A DNA stretch of 64,000 nucleotides from Pirellulaceae bacterium (lineage in GTDB: Bacteria; Planctomycetota; Planctomycetia; Pirellulales; Pirellulaceae), in assembly GCA_028280445.1 (NCBI GenBank), contig JANQLU010000023.1, forward strand, positions 101,533 to 165,532, in the 5' to 3' direction. The notes beneath the pieces are model-generated. The model was not told the origin of the DNA. It saw only the letters and a list, made by a program, of their open reading frames with translations, and did not search any database. Positions within the stretch are counted from its first letter, which is position 1. Every line of letters starts with the position of its first letter. A program made the position numbers and the translations under genes. Below are positions 33,764 through 42,939 of the stretch, one piece after another.

Positions 33764-36700
33764 CTATTCCATATTGTCCAATAAATCGCGGAATCGCTTG
33801 TACCGAAACAGCACCATAAAATTCGGTTCTTTTTCGATCAACGCCATATCTGTAAATCCGCTTGCAACTGCCGTTTCGATCAAACTCATTATCTGTCGAT
33901 GATATTGCTTGACAAAAAACAGATCGTTGTCAGACAGCTGTGGTTTGCCGCGGCCATAAATCTGCGCCTCCCAGGCGTAGGTTTTTGCCAACTGAAATGC
34001 GGCGTCGGCCGACGACGGAGTAAAATTTTTCATCTGCTGACGAATTTTCTCGGCCTCGTCTGCTCGGTCCGTTCGCTCGAGCAATGCAGCCAGCAAAAAA
34101 TGGGAAGTATGCAGTGCAATGCGGATGTTTGCCTGTTCGGCTGGAGTACGTGCCATTTTTTTCTGGATTTCTTTGAATTCGGCAATCGCGGAGTGAACTT
34201 GCGGAATCGCGGAGTTAGGTTTTTCCAGCATGGCATCCGATAAAGCAATAGCCATCACGCTCGTAGCGTCAAGATTACGCAATTGCATTGATTTGCGATC
34301 CGACTTCGATAACTCGGTGAAAATGGTATGACTTCGGACAAACGATTCACGCGCGGCTTTGGCATTGCCAAACAACCATTGATCGACGCCGATGACCAAC
34401 AGATTTTGACCCAGCATTTGCTGGGTTTCCGGCGGAATGGAATCATTGGATTGCTCAAAAACACCGACTGCTCTGAGCAATGCGGCTTGTGATTCTTGGG
34501 TTCGTCCATTGCTTCGATGCCACTGAGCCACATCGAGCAAAGCCTTTGCCAAGTTGGGGGACACATCGCGATTCGGATTTGGCAATCCAGTATTCAACTC
34601 CTTGGCCGTCTCACAAGCTTGCAAGGCAAGTTCAAATTTGCTTTGTTGACGATACAGTTTTGTTAAGGCTAACAACACTTCTTGGTGTCGCGTTCGAAAT
34701 TCGAGAACGGTGGGAAATTTCGCCGACATGGATTCGATCAAAGCTTGTTCTCGCACCATCCAATTCAATTTCTCCGCAGGATCTGTGGCGATGGTACTTC
34801 GCTGCCGAAGTGTCATGGCGTAATCCAGGGCTAACGACAACTGGATATCGATGTCCGCGTTTTTGGAATCGAACAGTAAGCCGTAATCGCCGATAGCTTC
34901 GTCCAACAATCGGGATTTGACCTGCACGTCGTTTTCCGCTTGAAGCTGGACAAGTTTTAGTCGAATGCCCAATTCCAATTTTGTTTGGCGATCGATTTCG
35001 GAATTGTCAATTTGTTTTTTGAGTTGATCGACCAACCGTTTCGTTGCGTTTCGATCGGTCATCTGTCTTGCGCGCTGCAACGATGATTCAATTTGTGCGC
35101 GCTGCAATTTGCTCGACTCAGGAAATCGTACAACCCACCGCTCCACTGTTTGCTCGATTTTCTCCAGGTCGTCGAGGCCGCGGTTTTTGTCAATCGAATT
35201 TAGCAACAGCAAACATTCCGCAGCATTTTCGGCCGCTTGCTGATCGGGAGAACGATCGAGTTTCGCACGAAAAATGTCGAGCGCTGTGGCAATGTCGTTC
35301 TTCGCAAGATCCAATTGCTGCAGCTGGGATCGTAATTTGCCTGATTGCAAATACGCTTGTCCCAATTCACCCTGCAATGCCGTTTGGTTGGCGGGATTTG
35401 ACAACAATTTTTTGTAGTTGTCCAACGAAGCTTGTAACAACCGATCCCGTAACGGACGATTGTTTGCGAATTTGAGCGATTCATTGCTTTCAATGTCACG
35501 AACTGTTTCGTTGACCGTTTGCCAGGCAAGTCGCGTGTTCGCATCGGAACGCTGTTTTTGGCTGTTGGTCAAAACAGTGGCAATGATCGCCGTCAATACG
35601 ACGGTTGCCGCCATCGCCAGCATGACCGCCACCCATTTTCCGTTTCTCCTGTTCCAACGCGCGATTTTTTCCCCAATGGTTTCTCGATGTCCCGCAAACG
35701 GCAAATCCGCCAACCAACAATCAATGTCTCGTTGGATATCTTGTGCCCGATCATAGCGATCGCCCGGCAGATGACTCATCGCTTTGAGACAAATCGACTC
35801 CAACGGTCGAGGAATGGATGGGTTCAGTTTTCGAGGCGCCGCAAATTGACATTCGGCTGCAGCGCTGATCGTCGCCGGCAACGTGCGTTCACCATAAGGC
35901 GCCCGTCCCGTCAAAATGCAATATAGTGTCGCGCCAAGATTAAAAATGTCACTTTTGATTTCGTCGTAGTCAGTTGATCCGGTTGCCTGTTCGGGACTCA
36001 TGTAGCCCGGCGTTCCCATCGAAGCCCCGGGGGAGGTGAGTTGTGCACCTTGTTCATTTGCCATCGGCTGGTTGTTATTCGGGTTTGAATCAGACGTGAC
36101 ACTGATTTCATTTTCGTGTCGTTGTTCCCGATTTTGTTTTGGAGCGATCGATCTGGCGATCCCCCAATCGACCAGATAAGTTCGACCAAAATCGCCCAGC
36201 AGAATGTTTTCGGGTTTGATATCACGATGGCTGATTCCCTGGCTATGTGCGTAGCCCGTTGCCTGGCAAACTTGAGTAAAACGTCGAACCAGCGGCACGA
36301 TCTGTTCGGCAAACGACACGGTCTCGCTGTTGAAGATGCGAGCGATGTTTTCCTGGAGGGTTGCACCCGCGACCAGTGGCATCGTGTAAAACGTGTCATC
36401 CGCGGTGGAATCGCACAATTGATAGACGGGCAAAATTCCAGGATGCTGTAGCGAAGCAAGAATTTTTGCTTCTCGAACAAGTCGGGCGCGGCTTAAGTCT
36501 TCGTCGTAGGTCCGAGCTAACAATGTTTTCAATGCAACCGATCGCGAAATCGGTTGTTCGATTGCCGTATGAATGGCGCTTCGACCCCCGAAAGCGAACG
36601 CTTCCTGAATTTCGATTCGATTGATGATCTCAATCTGCTGTTCACTCAATGCCGAGACGCGAGTCGATTCGGCCACATCACCACTGGATAAAAACCGGGT

Positions 36701-36856
36701 CACGCGTTCCAAAGCGCTGGCGCGTTTGGCAAACTCTTGAACCGTCGCTTCGTCATGAATTCCGCGAGATTCGCAGAACTCGGCAATGTTATTCGCAGCG
36801 ATTTCCTGCTCTTCCCATTCCAGTAGCAATTCATCGAAATCGGGGTTTTCAGACAT
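33764..36856 (-). CDS. Ser/Thr protein kinase with membrane anchor and TPR-rich sensor region
   Basis: 1030 residues from ATG 36856. Cytoplasmic kinase domain at about 80-370: glycine loop region AFAFGGRS, ATP lysine K110 (VALKTLLAR), catalytic H210-R-D-I-K-P-E-N217, and D230-W-G where most kinases have DFG. GTPGYMSPEQATG is the activation/APE region. One membrane helix near 395-420 (WVAVMLAMAATVVLTAIIATVL) leads to a 600-residue region of helical repeats (TPR-like, e.g. GQAYLQSGKLRSQLQQLDLA), which would sense or bind partners outside. Planctomycete kinases of this form are often linked to ECF sigma factors, and one lies next door. The target is unknown. Confidence 0.93.
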   Translation of the reverse strand: MSENPDFDELLLEWEEQEIAANNIAEFCESRGIHDEATVQEFAKRASALERVTRFLSSGDVAESTRVSALSEQQIEIINRIEIQEAFAFGGRSAIHTAIEQPISRSVALKTLLARTYDEDLSRARLVREAKILASLQHPGILPVYQLCDSTADDTFYTMPLVAGATLQENIARIFNSETVSFAEQIVPLVRRFTQVCQATGYAHSQGISHRDIKPENILLGDFGRTYLVDWGIARSIAPKQNREQRHENEISVTSDSNPNNNQPMANEQGAQLTSPGASMGTPGYMSPEQATGSTDYDEIKSDIFNLGATLYCILTGRAPYGERTLPATISAAAECQFAAPRKLNPSIPRPLESICLKAMSHLPGDRYDRAQDIQRDIDCWLADLPFAGHRETIGEKIARWNRRNGKWVAVMLAMAATVVLTAIIATVLTNSQKQRSDANTRLAWQTVNETVRDIESNESLKFANNRPLRDRLLQASLDNYKKLLSNPANQTALQGELGQAYLQSGKLRSQLQQLDLAKNDIATALDIFRAKLDRSPDQQAAENAAECLLLLNSIDKNRGLDDLEKIEQTVERWVVRFPESSKLQRAQIESSLQRARQMTDRNATKRLVDQLKKQIDNSEIDRQTKLELGIRLKLVQLQAENDVQVKSRLLDEAIGDYGLLFDSKNADIDIQLSLALDYAMTLRQRSTIATDPAEKLNWMVREQALIESMSAKFPTVLEFRTRHQEVLLALTKLYRQQSKFELALQACETAKELNTGLPNPNRDVSPNLAKALLDVAQWHRSNGRTQESQAALLRAVGVFEQSNDSIPPETQQMLGQNLLVIGVDQWLFGNAKAARESFVRSHTIFTELSKSDRKSMQLRNLDATSVMAIALSDAMLEKPNSAIPQVHSAIAEFKEIQKKMARTPAEQANIRIALHTSHFLLAALLERTDRADEAEKIRQQMKNFTPSSADAAFQLAKTYAWEAQIYGRGKPQLSDNDLFFVKQYHRQIMSLIETAVASGFTDMALIEKEPNFMVLFRYKRFRDLLDNME

Positions 36857-36968
36857 GATCGGATTCCACGTCAAAATTTTTCATCGATTTGTTGTCACCC
36901 TGGCCAGTATTTCCTGGCAGTAATGAGTAAGCCATTTTTACTTCCCCGCAGCCATTTTGGTGCCTCCC

Positions 36969-38072
36969 ATGAAACACATTGGATTGATCGTATTGTTACT
37001 CATTGTTGCCAGCGATTCGAACGCTTGGGGCCAGTTTTTTTCGCTGCAAAACGGACATGCCGACAACTTTGGTCCCAATTATTCGTTTTTCTTTGGCGAC
37101 GACATCTTTAGCCCGCCACTTGCCGGAGCTCCTTTTCTGGAATTGGCCGGAAGCGGTTTTCCCGACAATTTCCATCCGGTCGACGTCGATGCCATGTCAT
37201 TTGGATTGGCGGGAACGCCCAGTAGTTTGACTTCGCAAGTCACATTTAGTGTCAGTGGCGGTGCACAAGGAGCGCCTGGCAGCGCGGTTTTTGGTGAAGC
37301 GGGTCCGCAATCTAATTTCCGGCCTTATGAAACCGCCAGTGACATTTACCATACGAATCTGGCGACTCAAGCGGGCACCAACGTTTTGTTATATGACGGA
37401 AATGGCCAAGGGCCTGGCTCGCCTCCCGGATTGTTGGGACCGTTGAATATTTTCGAAGGTCCGAATCGCCCAACACCGCCGCCTCCGTTTTTGGGAAACC
37501 TGGTGGACCGCGGCGTGGACGGTTTAGACATGCAGACGCAAATCGGGCCCAAAATCTACTTCAGCGTGGACCATTTGTCGGTCGTGCATCTGCCCTATCC
37601 AGTAGATTCCGAAGCGAACATTTATGTCGAAGATACGTTGGCGGGATACACAACTTTGCAAACCCCCAACAGCCCCGACTTGTTCGCTTCGGCGAATCAA
37701 TTGGGATTGCAGACACTGGACAACATTGATGCGATCGAGATTTACGATACGGGAACCATCGGAGCGTACGATGGAAATGACATCATCCTGTTTTCCTTGG
37801 ACCCCGGTTCACCGTCTTTGTTTGACAGCAATTCACCCTACTTTAATCTCTCGCCCGGGGACATTTTTATTGTGACTCCGAACAGTTCTCCGAATGTGTT
37901 TGCGTTTGGCGCAATTCACTTGGGACTTAATCCGTTTGATGACGTCAACGCCATTAGCCTGGCTCAAGTTTCGATTGTCCCAGAACCGACCGGCATGGGA
38001 GTTTGGGTTGCGATCCTGTTAATCGTTGGCGCGGGCCGCTGGAGACCGCGACGTAAATCTTTTGCAGTATAG
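36969..38072 (+). CDS. PEP-CTERM sorting-domain exported protein
   Basis: 367 residues from ATG 36969. Signal peptide about residues 1-20 (GLIVLLLIVASDSNA). The C-terminus has the exosortase signal: VPEPTGMGVW, hydrophobic helix VAILLIVGAG, then the basic RWRPRRK end. The body is Gly/Pro/Asp-rich, low in Cys, and contains two similar segments around the phrases SPNVFAFGAIHLGL and SPDLFASANQLGLQ, suggesting a repeated beta-rich module. PEP-CTERM proteins are cut by exosortase and built into extracellular matrix. No exosortase gene is in the window. It diverges from the kinase gene by 112 bases. Confidence 0.88.
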   Translation: MKHIGLIVLLLIVASDSNAWGQFFSLQNGHADNFGPNYSFFFGDDIFSPPLAGAPFLELAGSGFPDNFHPVDVDAMSFGLAGTPSSLTSQVTFSVSGGAQGAPGSAVFGEAGPQSNFRPYETASDIYHTNLATQAGTNVLLYDGNGQGPGSPPGLLGPLNIFEGPNRPTPPPPFLGNLVDRGVDGLDMQTQIGPKIYFSVDHLSVVHLPYPVDSEANIYVEDTLAGYTTLQTPNSPDLFASANQLGLQTLDNIDAIEIYDTGTIGAYDGNDIILFSLDPGSPSLFDSNSPYFNLSPGDIFIVTPNSSPNVFAFGAIHLGLNPFDDVNAISLAQVSIVPEPTGMGVWVAILLIVGAGRWRPRRKSFAV

Positions 38073-38106
38073 CTGTATGTTTAAAAGAACAGGTTGATTC
38101 GACAGC

Positions 38107-38781
38107 TCAAACGGCAGCCTCGAGATTCAGTTCTTTTTTCGGCCAAGGCATCAATGAAAAATTGAACAGTACCCATTGCATGATCGTCAAACCAAGGGCA
38201 ATTTTGTCGGTTAACCCGTGCTGCTGGCCGTTTTGGAACAGTAAAAATTGAACGGGCAACATCGAAAATACAATGATGATCAGCAGCGTGTTCGTTCGCG
38301 TCCATTTGGGAAACGATGGTTTGCCGCGTTTTCCCAACAGGTCCATCGTGCCCCAAAACAATGCGACTAACAACAAAATGCCCCAGATCGTCGGTCCCAC
38401 CAAAGCCAATGAAATGTCGATGCCAAATGTGTCGCCTCGGAATCGATACGCTTCCGGATTCTGCACGGCACTGACGGTTGCCGTAGCAAACTCAACCGCG
38501 CACCAGACAAACAACATAATGTGAAATGGGAGTCGCGCGCCGCGCCACCCGAGATAGATCATCGAAATGATATAGGCTGAAAGCAAAACCAAGATTGGGA
38601 AATCTCCAAGCATGCCGTTGCCGCCCAATTTCGCAAATCCAAACGAACTGCCCCACTGGAATTCGTTGCCGTCCAACAAGCATCGCATCGGAACCCACCA
38701 CAACCACGCCACCAGAAATCCCAGCAAACACAACAATGTTGTTAACGCAATACGTCGGACATTTTCGGAATTTGAAATCAT
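38107..38781 (-). CDS. Six-helix membrane protein controlled by TetR, unknown
   Basis: 224 residues with about six hydrophobic helices (about 10-30, 58-78, 84-105, 125-148, 165-180 and 198-215). No transporter motif is recognised. It follows the TetR gene by 11 bases on the same strand, so it is the likely regulated target; efflux or a membrane enzyme is possible, but the sequence does not show which. Confidence 0.75.
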   Translation of the reverse strand: MISNSENVRRIALTTLLCLLGFLVAWLWWVPMRCLLDGNEFQWGSSFGFAKLGGNGMLGDFPILVLLSAYIISMIYLGWRGARLPFHIMLFVWCAVEFATATVSAVQNPEAYRFRGDTFGIDISLALVGPTIWGILLLVALFWGTMDLLGKRGKPSFPKWTRTNTLLIIIVFSMLPVQFLLFQNGQQHGLTDKIALGLTIMQWVLFNFSLMPWPKKELNLEAAV

Positions 38782-38792
38782 ATCAACCTCGA

Positions 38793-39413
38793 CTAATTCT
38801 CTGTTTCAACAGGTCTGACTAAATTAGTAAACAAAAATGACATGGCCGTTTGAATAATTTTCTCTTTGTCCGGTTTACCGTGCATCACAAAACGATCGCG
38901 AATATGCAACGAAACGATGCCGTGCAAAAAAGACCAGATTCCCATGGCAACAACATCGGGATCGTTTCTCACCAGTAGTCCGGCGTCCATGCATTGGATC
39001 ATCGTCGAGCGCGCCAATTCATACGATCGTTTCGTCCGCTCTGCCCACCCCTGCTCGCGGACTTCGTCCATCGGTGCGCGCATGATGAACATTAATTCAT
39101 ACAGTTCAGGGTTTTCAAAAGCGAAATCTAGGTAGGTCCGCATTTGCGCCTGTATCCGATCTTCGAAATTCGCGTGCTGTTGGGCTTGTTGTTGTTTTTC
39201 AAAAAACAGATCAAAACCCTGTTGGCGAAGATGAAAGTAGATTTCGTTTTGATTGGAAAAATACCGGTATAACGCCGCTGCACTTAAACCAACTCGATCG
39301 GCAATTTTGCGCATGGTCGCCCGCTCGATTCCCACCTCGCCAAACAACTGCTTGGCCGCCTCCAGAATCTCATCACGCGAGTTTTGTCGAAGTCGCTCTT
39401 GTCGGGTCGTCAT
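38793..39413 (-). CDS. TetR-family transcriptional regulator
   Basis: 206 residues from ATG 39413. The TetR helix-turn-helix lies at about 9-55: EILEAAKQLFGEVGIERATMRKIADRVGLSAAALYRYF (shown in part). The C-terminal domain resembles TetR_C_13/WHG-type ligand domains (YELMFIMRAPMDEV). Two palindromes at 39415-39448 overlap its start region, implying tight self-repression with the membrane gene downstream. The ligand is unknown. Confidence 0.92.
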   Translation of the reverse strand: MTTRQERLRQNSRDEILEAAKQLFGEVGIERATMRKIADRVGLSAAALYRYFSNQNEIYFHLRQQGFDLFFEKQQQAQQHANFEDRIQAQMRTYLDFAFENPELYELMFIMRAPMDEVREQGWAERTKRSYELARSTMIQCMDAGLLVRNDPDVVAMGIWSFLHGIVSLHIRDRFVMHGKPDKEKIIQTAMSFLFTNLVRPVETEN

Positions 39414-39414
39414 A

Positions 39415-39448
39415 GTGAACAACGTTCATTAAAGTAAACGATGTTCAC
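39415..39448 (-). promoter_or_regulatory. Two TetR-type operator palindromes
   Basis: GTGAACAACGTTCAT (39415-39429) and GTAAACGATGTTCAC (39434-39448), both fitting GTGAAC-N3-GTTCAC with one mismatch each. Their centres are 19 bp apart, just upstream of the TetR start at 39413. Confidence 0.8.
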
Positions 39449-39523
39449 AATTTATCTGCGATTGCTAAGAAAACAAGTGCTTTTTTGGTATTTGCGCCAA
39501 AAAGTGCCGGCGATTTGACTTCA

Positions 39524-39603
39524 CAACCCGAAGCGTGAGCGAGGGACCAAGAACTGTTTATATTTTGTAAGTTGTCTCAGTCCCTCGCTCACGCTTCGGG
39601 TTG
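39524..39603. repeat. Perfect 23-bp inverted repeat, AACCCGAAGCGTGAGCG type
   Basis: Arms 39524-39546 and 39581-39603 are exact reverse complements with 34 AT-rich bases between. The same arm recurs at 63845-63867 and, diverged, at about 63940-63963. It lies in the 314-base gap 39414-39727, which otherwise holds only the TetR operators. Confidence 0.9.
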
Positions 39604-39727
39604 CGATTTTGTTTGCAGCTCATGGTACCACTAACATTTTTCTCACTTTTGCCTCCAGCACAAAACCCTGTAAAAATACGGCAATTCCGTTTTAACCCTC
39701 TGCAGATTCAAAATTGGGAGTAAACAG

Positions 39728-40408
39728 ATGATGCCAATCGCGACAACCGAAATCGCCGGCACGGAAGCCATCGAAACGCTCAAAGCTCGACGAATGGAAT
39801 ATCAATCATCGGGCGAATACCCGTATCTCATCGGCGACTCCGAAGATCTGGAGCGTCTCGAACAATCGACAGAATACGACCAGCGTTCGCCAACGGATAT
39901 TATCGAGCAGTCTCGTGATATCGATTTGAATCAATGGGTTGCTCAGCGCTGTACTCAAGCGGTCCAGGAATACGGATTTGATCAAGCCAACATGCTCGGC
40001 CAGTGGCCAGATGAAATGTTCGAAAAAGGCGCAAATTCACTTCACATCGATATTCTCACAGGAGAAACAAAACCCCAAGTTCACATCGGCATCGCGACCA
40101 TTGAACATCCTTGGCATTTGCCGGCAGTTCTCAAGTACGGTGGGTGGAATGACTGCCCGACGGCGGAATTTCATTGCGCATTTTTTCGCGCGTGGCAAGA
40201 AAAATTCGCAGCACAAATCACGGGAATGTCAAATGATGTCATCGAGTGTGTTGTCGACAACCCGCCAAATGATCGTCAAACTGCGATCGACCTTGCCTGG
40301 CAACAATACTGGTACTGTGCTGACATTGTTGAACAGGGGTGTCAATCTATTAGTAACCTTGCCGCGGCTTTACTAGACTCCAACTACTGGTATTTCTGGT
40401 GGGATTGA
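39728..40408 (+). CDS. DUF4253-like protein
   Basis: 226 residues; ATG 39728 has GGGAG seven bases before. The C-terminal about 100 residues read as DUF4253: VLKYGGWNDCPTAEFHCAFF, RAWQEKFAAQITGMSNDVIE, then DLAWQQYWYCADIVEQG and the final YWYFWWD. DUF4253 proteins are of unknown function and are found in scattered fashion, often as single genes. The N-terminal half is acidic, with IGDSEDLERLEQSTEYD. It is soluble, with no signal. It is monocistronic, with repeats on both sides. Confidence 0.8.
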   Translation: MMPIATTEIAGTEAIETLKARRMEYQSSGEYPYLIGDSEDLERLEQSTEYDQRSPTDIIEQSRDIDLNQWVAQRCTQAVQEYGFDQANMLGQWPDEMFEKGANSLHIDILTGETKPQVHIGIATIEHPWHLPAVLKYGGWNDCPTAEFHCAFFRAWQEKFAAQITGMSNDVIECVVDNPPNDRQTAIDLAWQQYWYCADIVEQGCQSISNLAAALLDSNYWYFWWD

Positions 40409-40412
40409 AGGA

Positions 40413-40565
40413 GGCTCACGCAGAGTCGCAGAGACGCAGAGATTTGGAAGGCCACCCGAAAATATTTGCAAATCAAAAGTATTCCATCGGCAGACCAAGT
40501 AACGCATATTTGCTGTGTTGAATTCATCTTGCCGTCCCTCTGCGTCTCTGCGACTCTGCGTGAGC
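40413..40565. repeat. Inverted GCTCACGCAGAGTCGCAGAG-type repeat pair
   Basis: Arms 40413-40441 and 40538-40565, near-perfect reverse complements, belong to the family also at 7083-7228. They sit between convergent gene ends. Confidence 0.9.
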
Positions 40566-40620
40566 TTTTTCCCCGAAACCAATTTTAGCGTTTACGGCTA
40601 CCAATCCTTCACAGCCAATC

Positions 40621-41340
40621 TCAATTAATCCAACCAGACTCCATTAACAATTCGTCTTTCAGCGCCAATTGGACCGCATGCGCCGCCAACAGCCGAGTTG
40701 AATCCAGGACGGGTAAAGGAGAATTTTCAGGTGTGATGATCAATGGAATTTCAGTGCAACCCAAGATCGCACAATCGGCGCCGCGGGATTGCAAATCACG
40801 AATCGCTTCAACAAACAGTTCGGTGGACGCTTCACTAAAAATCCCCTGACACAACTCATCGAAAATGGCGTCATTCAATTTTTCACGCATCGATTCATCG
40901 GGAACGGAATATTCCAGGTTCCGTTTTTCGAGCGATTGGGCATAGACCGGACCTGTCATCGTCCATTTAGTGCCCAACAGCGCGGCATGTTTCCAGCCCC
41001 GTGAAACCATTTCGCCCGCCACAACGTCGGCAATATGCAATCCGGGGATTGGCAATTCCGACGCAATTTTTTCCAGAACGATGTGTGCAGTATTGTCGGG
41101 ACAAACAAAGAAATCGGCACCAGCCTTGGCGACTTGCTCAACTCCCTGCGTCAAATAATTTGCGACGGTATCGTGGTCCCCTGAGAGCCAGGCATCCATA
41201 CTCAACCCCATCGGTATGCAACTCAGAAAAATCGTGGGGTGCATGTGTTCGCCGAGATGAACTGCACCTTCGCGACATGCTGTAATAAAACACAGCGCCC
41301 CACCTTCGGCACTATGGGCAACAATTCCAATATTTTTCAT
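40621..41340 (-). CDS. Aspartate/glutamate racemase family protein
   Basis: 239 residues, normal family length. The two catalytic cysteines appear in FVCPDNTAHIV (about residue 80) and AILGCTEIPLII (about 195), the two-base mechanism pair for cofactor-independent racemases, with GIVAHSAEGGA at the N-terminus. It would interconvert L- and D-Asp (or a related amino acid or hydantoin-type substrate) in the cytoplasm. D-amino acids could serve peptidoglycan or signalling. It is a single gene with no cell-wall neighbours, so the substrate is open. Confidence 0.9.
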   Translation of the reverse strand: MKNIGIVAHSAEGGALCFITACREGAVHLGEHMHPTIFLSCIPMGLSMDAWLSGDHDTVANYLTQGVEQVAKAGADFFVCPDNTAHIVLEKIASELPIPGLHIADVVAGEMVSRGWKHAALLGTKWTMTGPVYAQSLEKRNLEYSVPDESMREKLNDAIFDELCQGIFSEASTELFVEAIRDLQSRGADCAILGCTEIPLIITPENSPLPVLDSTRLLAAHAVQLALKDELLMESGWIN

Positions 41341-41423
41341 CGTTTCTCTCTGCGCGTTGGACCACTATGACTCGTTTCAGGTATTTGACGAATCGTATGG
41401 CAGTTAAGCGCAGGCACTGAACG

Positions 41424-42158
41424 TCAACCTGATTGAATCCCTCCAAGATAAATCATCACAAATGCCACGGAATCAATCAAACCGTGAGCAATAATAACGA
41501 CCCACAAATTCTTTCTGACCAGGAGAAATACCAAACAAAACAGAAATCCTGCGAATCCCTTGACCAGTATTCCGATGATGCCCTGGTAAAAATGGCCCAA
41601 TCCAAATAACGCGGAAGTGACAACAGCGCTACCCAACCAGGCCCTCCGATCATCTCCAAAAGCCGTCGACAAACGGGTTAACAAATACCCTCGATTGACC
41701 ATCTCCTCAGGAAATGCGGCAACGATCCAGGCTGAAAACAGGCCCATGGCCAACGCGCCCGCGTTGCCTTTCAGGAAATCAAATCGGCTGACATCCGGCT
41801 CAACGCCTGAAACCGTAATTAACACAGCGTTGAATAACATCGCGACGACCATGCACCCAAAAGCCGCGAGGATGCCAATGATGACGGTCCGAATCCAGCT
41901 TTTCGGGCGTCCCATTCCAAAATCTTTCCACGATTTTCCGTTAGCGCGAACAAAGTACCAGGTCAGCACCAATGTTGCGGCAACACCGGCAACCGGTAAT
42001 AACTTGGCTAAAATCGAATCTTTGTCCGGAAGCAGAAAGCCAACGACGTGAAATGGAATTCCAATCAAAGTTATCGACACCAATTCCCAAATACTGCGCC
42101 AACGAGCATTCGGCTCGTCGGTTGCAACGGTATCCAATTCAGGATTCTCTGCAGACAT
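41424..42158 (-). CDS. CPBP-family intramembrane metalloprotease
   Basis: 244 residues from ATG 42158 (GAGG five bases before; ATG 42161 is directly adjacent, and the frame extends to 42212). About eight hydrophobic segments. Catalytic motif FPEEMVNRGYLLTRL (EExxxR) with ALFGLGHFYQG and IIAHGLIDSV for the later His ligands. It diverges from a TetR gene, and a strong palindrome at 42258 lies between them, so it is the probable regulated gene. The physiological substrate is unknown. Confidence 0.88.
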   Translation of the reverse strand: MSAENPELDTVATDEPNARWRSIWELVSITLIGIPFHVVGFLLPDKDSILAKLLPVAGVAATLVLTWYFVRANGKSWKDFGMGRPKSWIRTVIIGILAAFGCMVVAMLFNAVLITVSGVEPDVSRFDFLKGNAGALAMGLFSAWIVAAFPEEMVNRGYLLTRLSTAFGDDRRAWLGSAVVTSALFGLGHFYQGIIGILVKGFAGFLFCLVFLLVRKNLWVVIIAHGLIDSVAFVMIYLGGIQSG

Positions 42159-42257
42159 CATGACCTCATTCAGATAAAAACGGGTTTGGGACCCGCGATT
42201 TGACGATCGCACCTCCTTTGCTACCCTTGAAATACCCCGATGTAATCGAACGGTTTC

Positions 42258-42283
42258 AAAAAGTAATCAACGGATTACTTTTT
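42258..42283. promoter_or_regulatory. Operator palindrome between CPBP protease and TetR genes
   Basis: Perfect 11-bp arms AAAAAGTAATC and GATTACTTTTT with a four-base centre, located 27 bases before the TetR start and about 100 before the protease start. The shape and place fit a TetR operator controlling both directions. Confidence 0.78.
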
Positions 42284-42309
42284 TGTAAAAATGCCTCAGG
42301 ACGGTGAAA

Positions 42310-42906
42310 ATGAAGACCACGCGACAAAAATTGATTGACGCCGGAACGAGCCTGTTTGCAAAACAAGGGTATGACCGAACCACGGTCGGCGAAATCGAAG
42401 CGGCTGCGGGTCTCAAACGGCGGGCCGGTGGTTTTTACCGACATTTTCCCAGCAAGGAAAGTTTGTTGTTGGCGATCGCGGACGCGCGATTCGAAGCGTC
42501 GCTCCACCAGGGTTTGACTGGAATTTTGGAATTGGGTGACACCAAAACGCAGCTTTTATTAATCGCTCAAACCTACCGCCAAATTGCAGACGAATCGATG
42601 GAAGTCAGTCGCATCGTGTCGGCTCAACTCCAGCGCTTGCCCAAATTAAAACGCAAAATTCGAAAAATTAACGCTGAAATTTTTAGCACTTTGCGAGATT
42701 GGATTTCGACGAAATCGTATGCTCAATCCCACGACCAAGATATGCAAAACGACCTGCTGCTTTCGATCATTGGCGGCTGGTTGTTTTATCTGACCAAAAA
42801 ATCTCAAGACGAAAAATTTATTGAAATCGACGAAACCAGGTTCATGAACTCGTGGGCTGGTTTTTGGGCGCAAACGCTCGACTCGCCACCGGACGATTAT
42901 CAATAG
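42310..42906 (+). CDS. TetR/AcrR-family transcriptional regulator
   Basis: 198 residues from ATG 42310 (a GTG at 42304 is less likely). The N-terminal helix-turn-helix runs RQKLIDAGTSLFAKQGYDRTTVGEIEAAAGLKRRAGGFYRHF (shown in part) with FPSKESLLLAI after it. The C-terminal ligand/dimer domain is helical without a recognised ligand motif. Divergent from the CPBP protease gene across a perfect palindrome, which it likely binds. Confidence 0.92.
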   Translation: MKTTRQKLIDAGTSLFAKQGYDRTTVGEIEAAAGLKRRAGGFYRHFPSKESLLLAIADARFEASLHQGLTGILELGDTKTQLLLIAQTYRQIADESMEVSRIVSAQLQRLPKLKRKIRKINAEIFSTLRDWISTKSYAQSHDQDMQNDLLLSIIGGWLFYLTKKSQDEKFIEIDETRFMNSWAGFWAQTLDSPPDDYQ

Positions 42907-42939
42907 CGATCATCTTGGTGTGGCACGATTTGATGTCAT

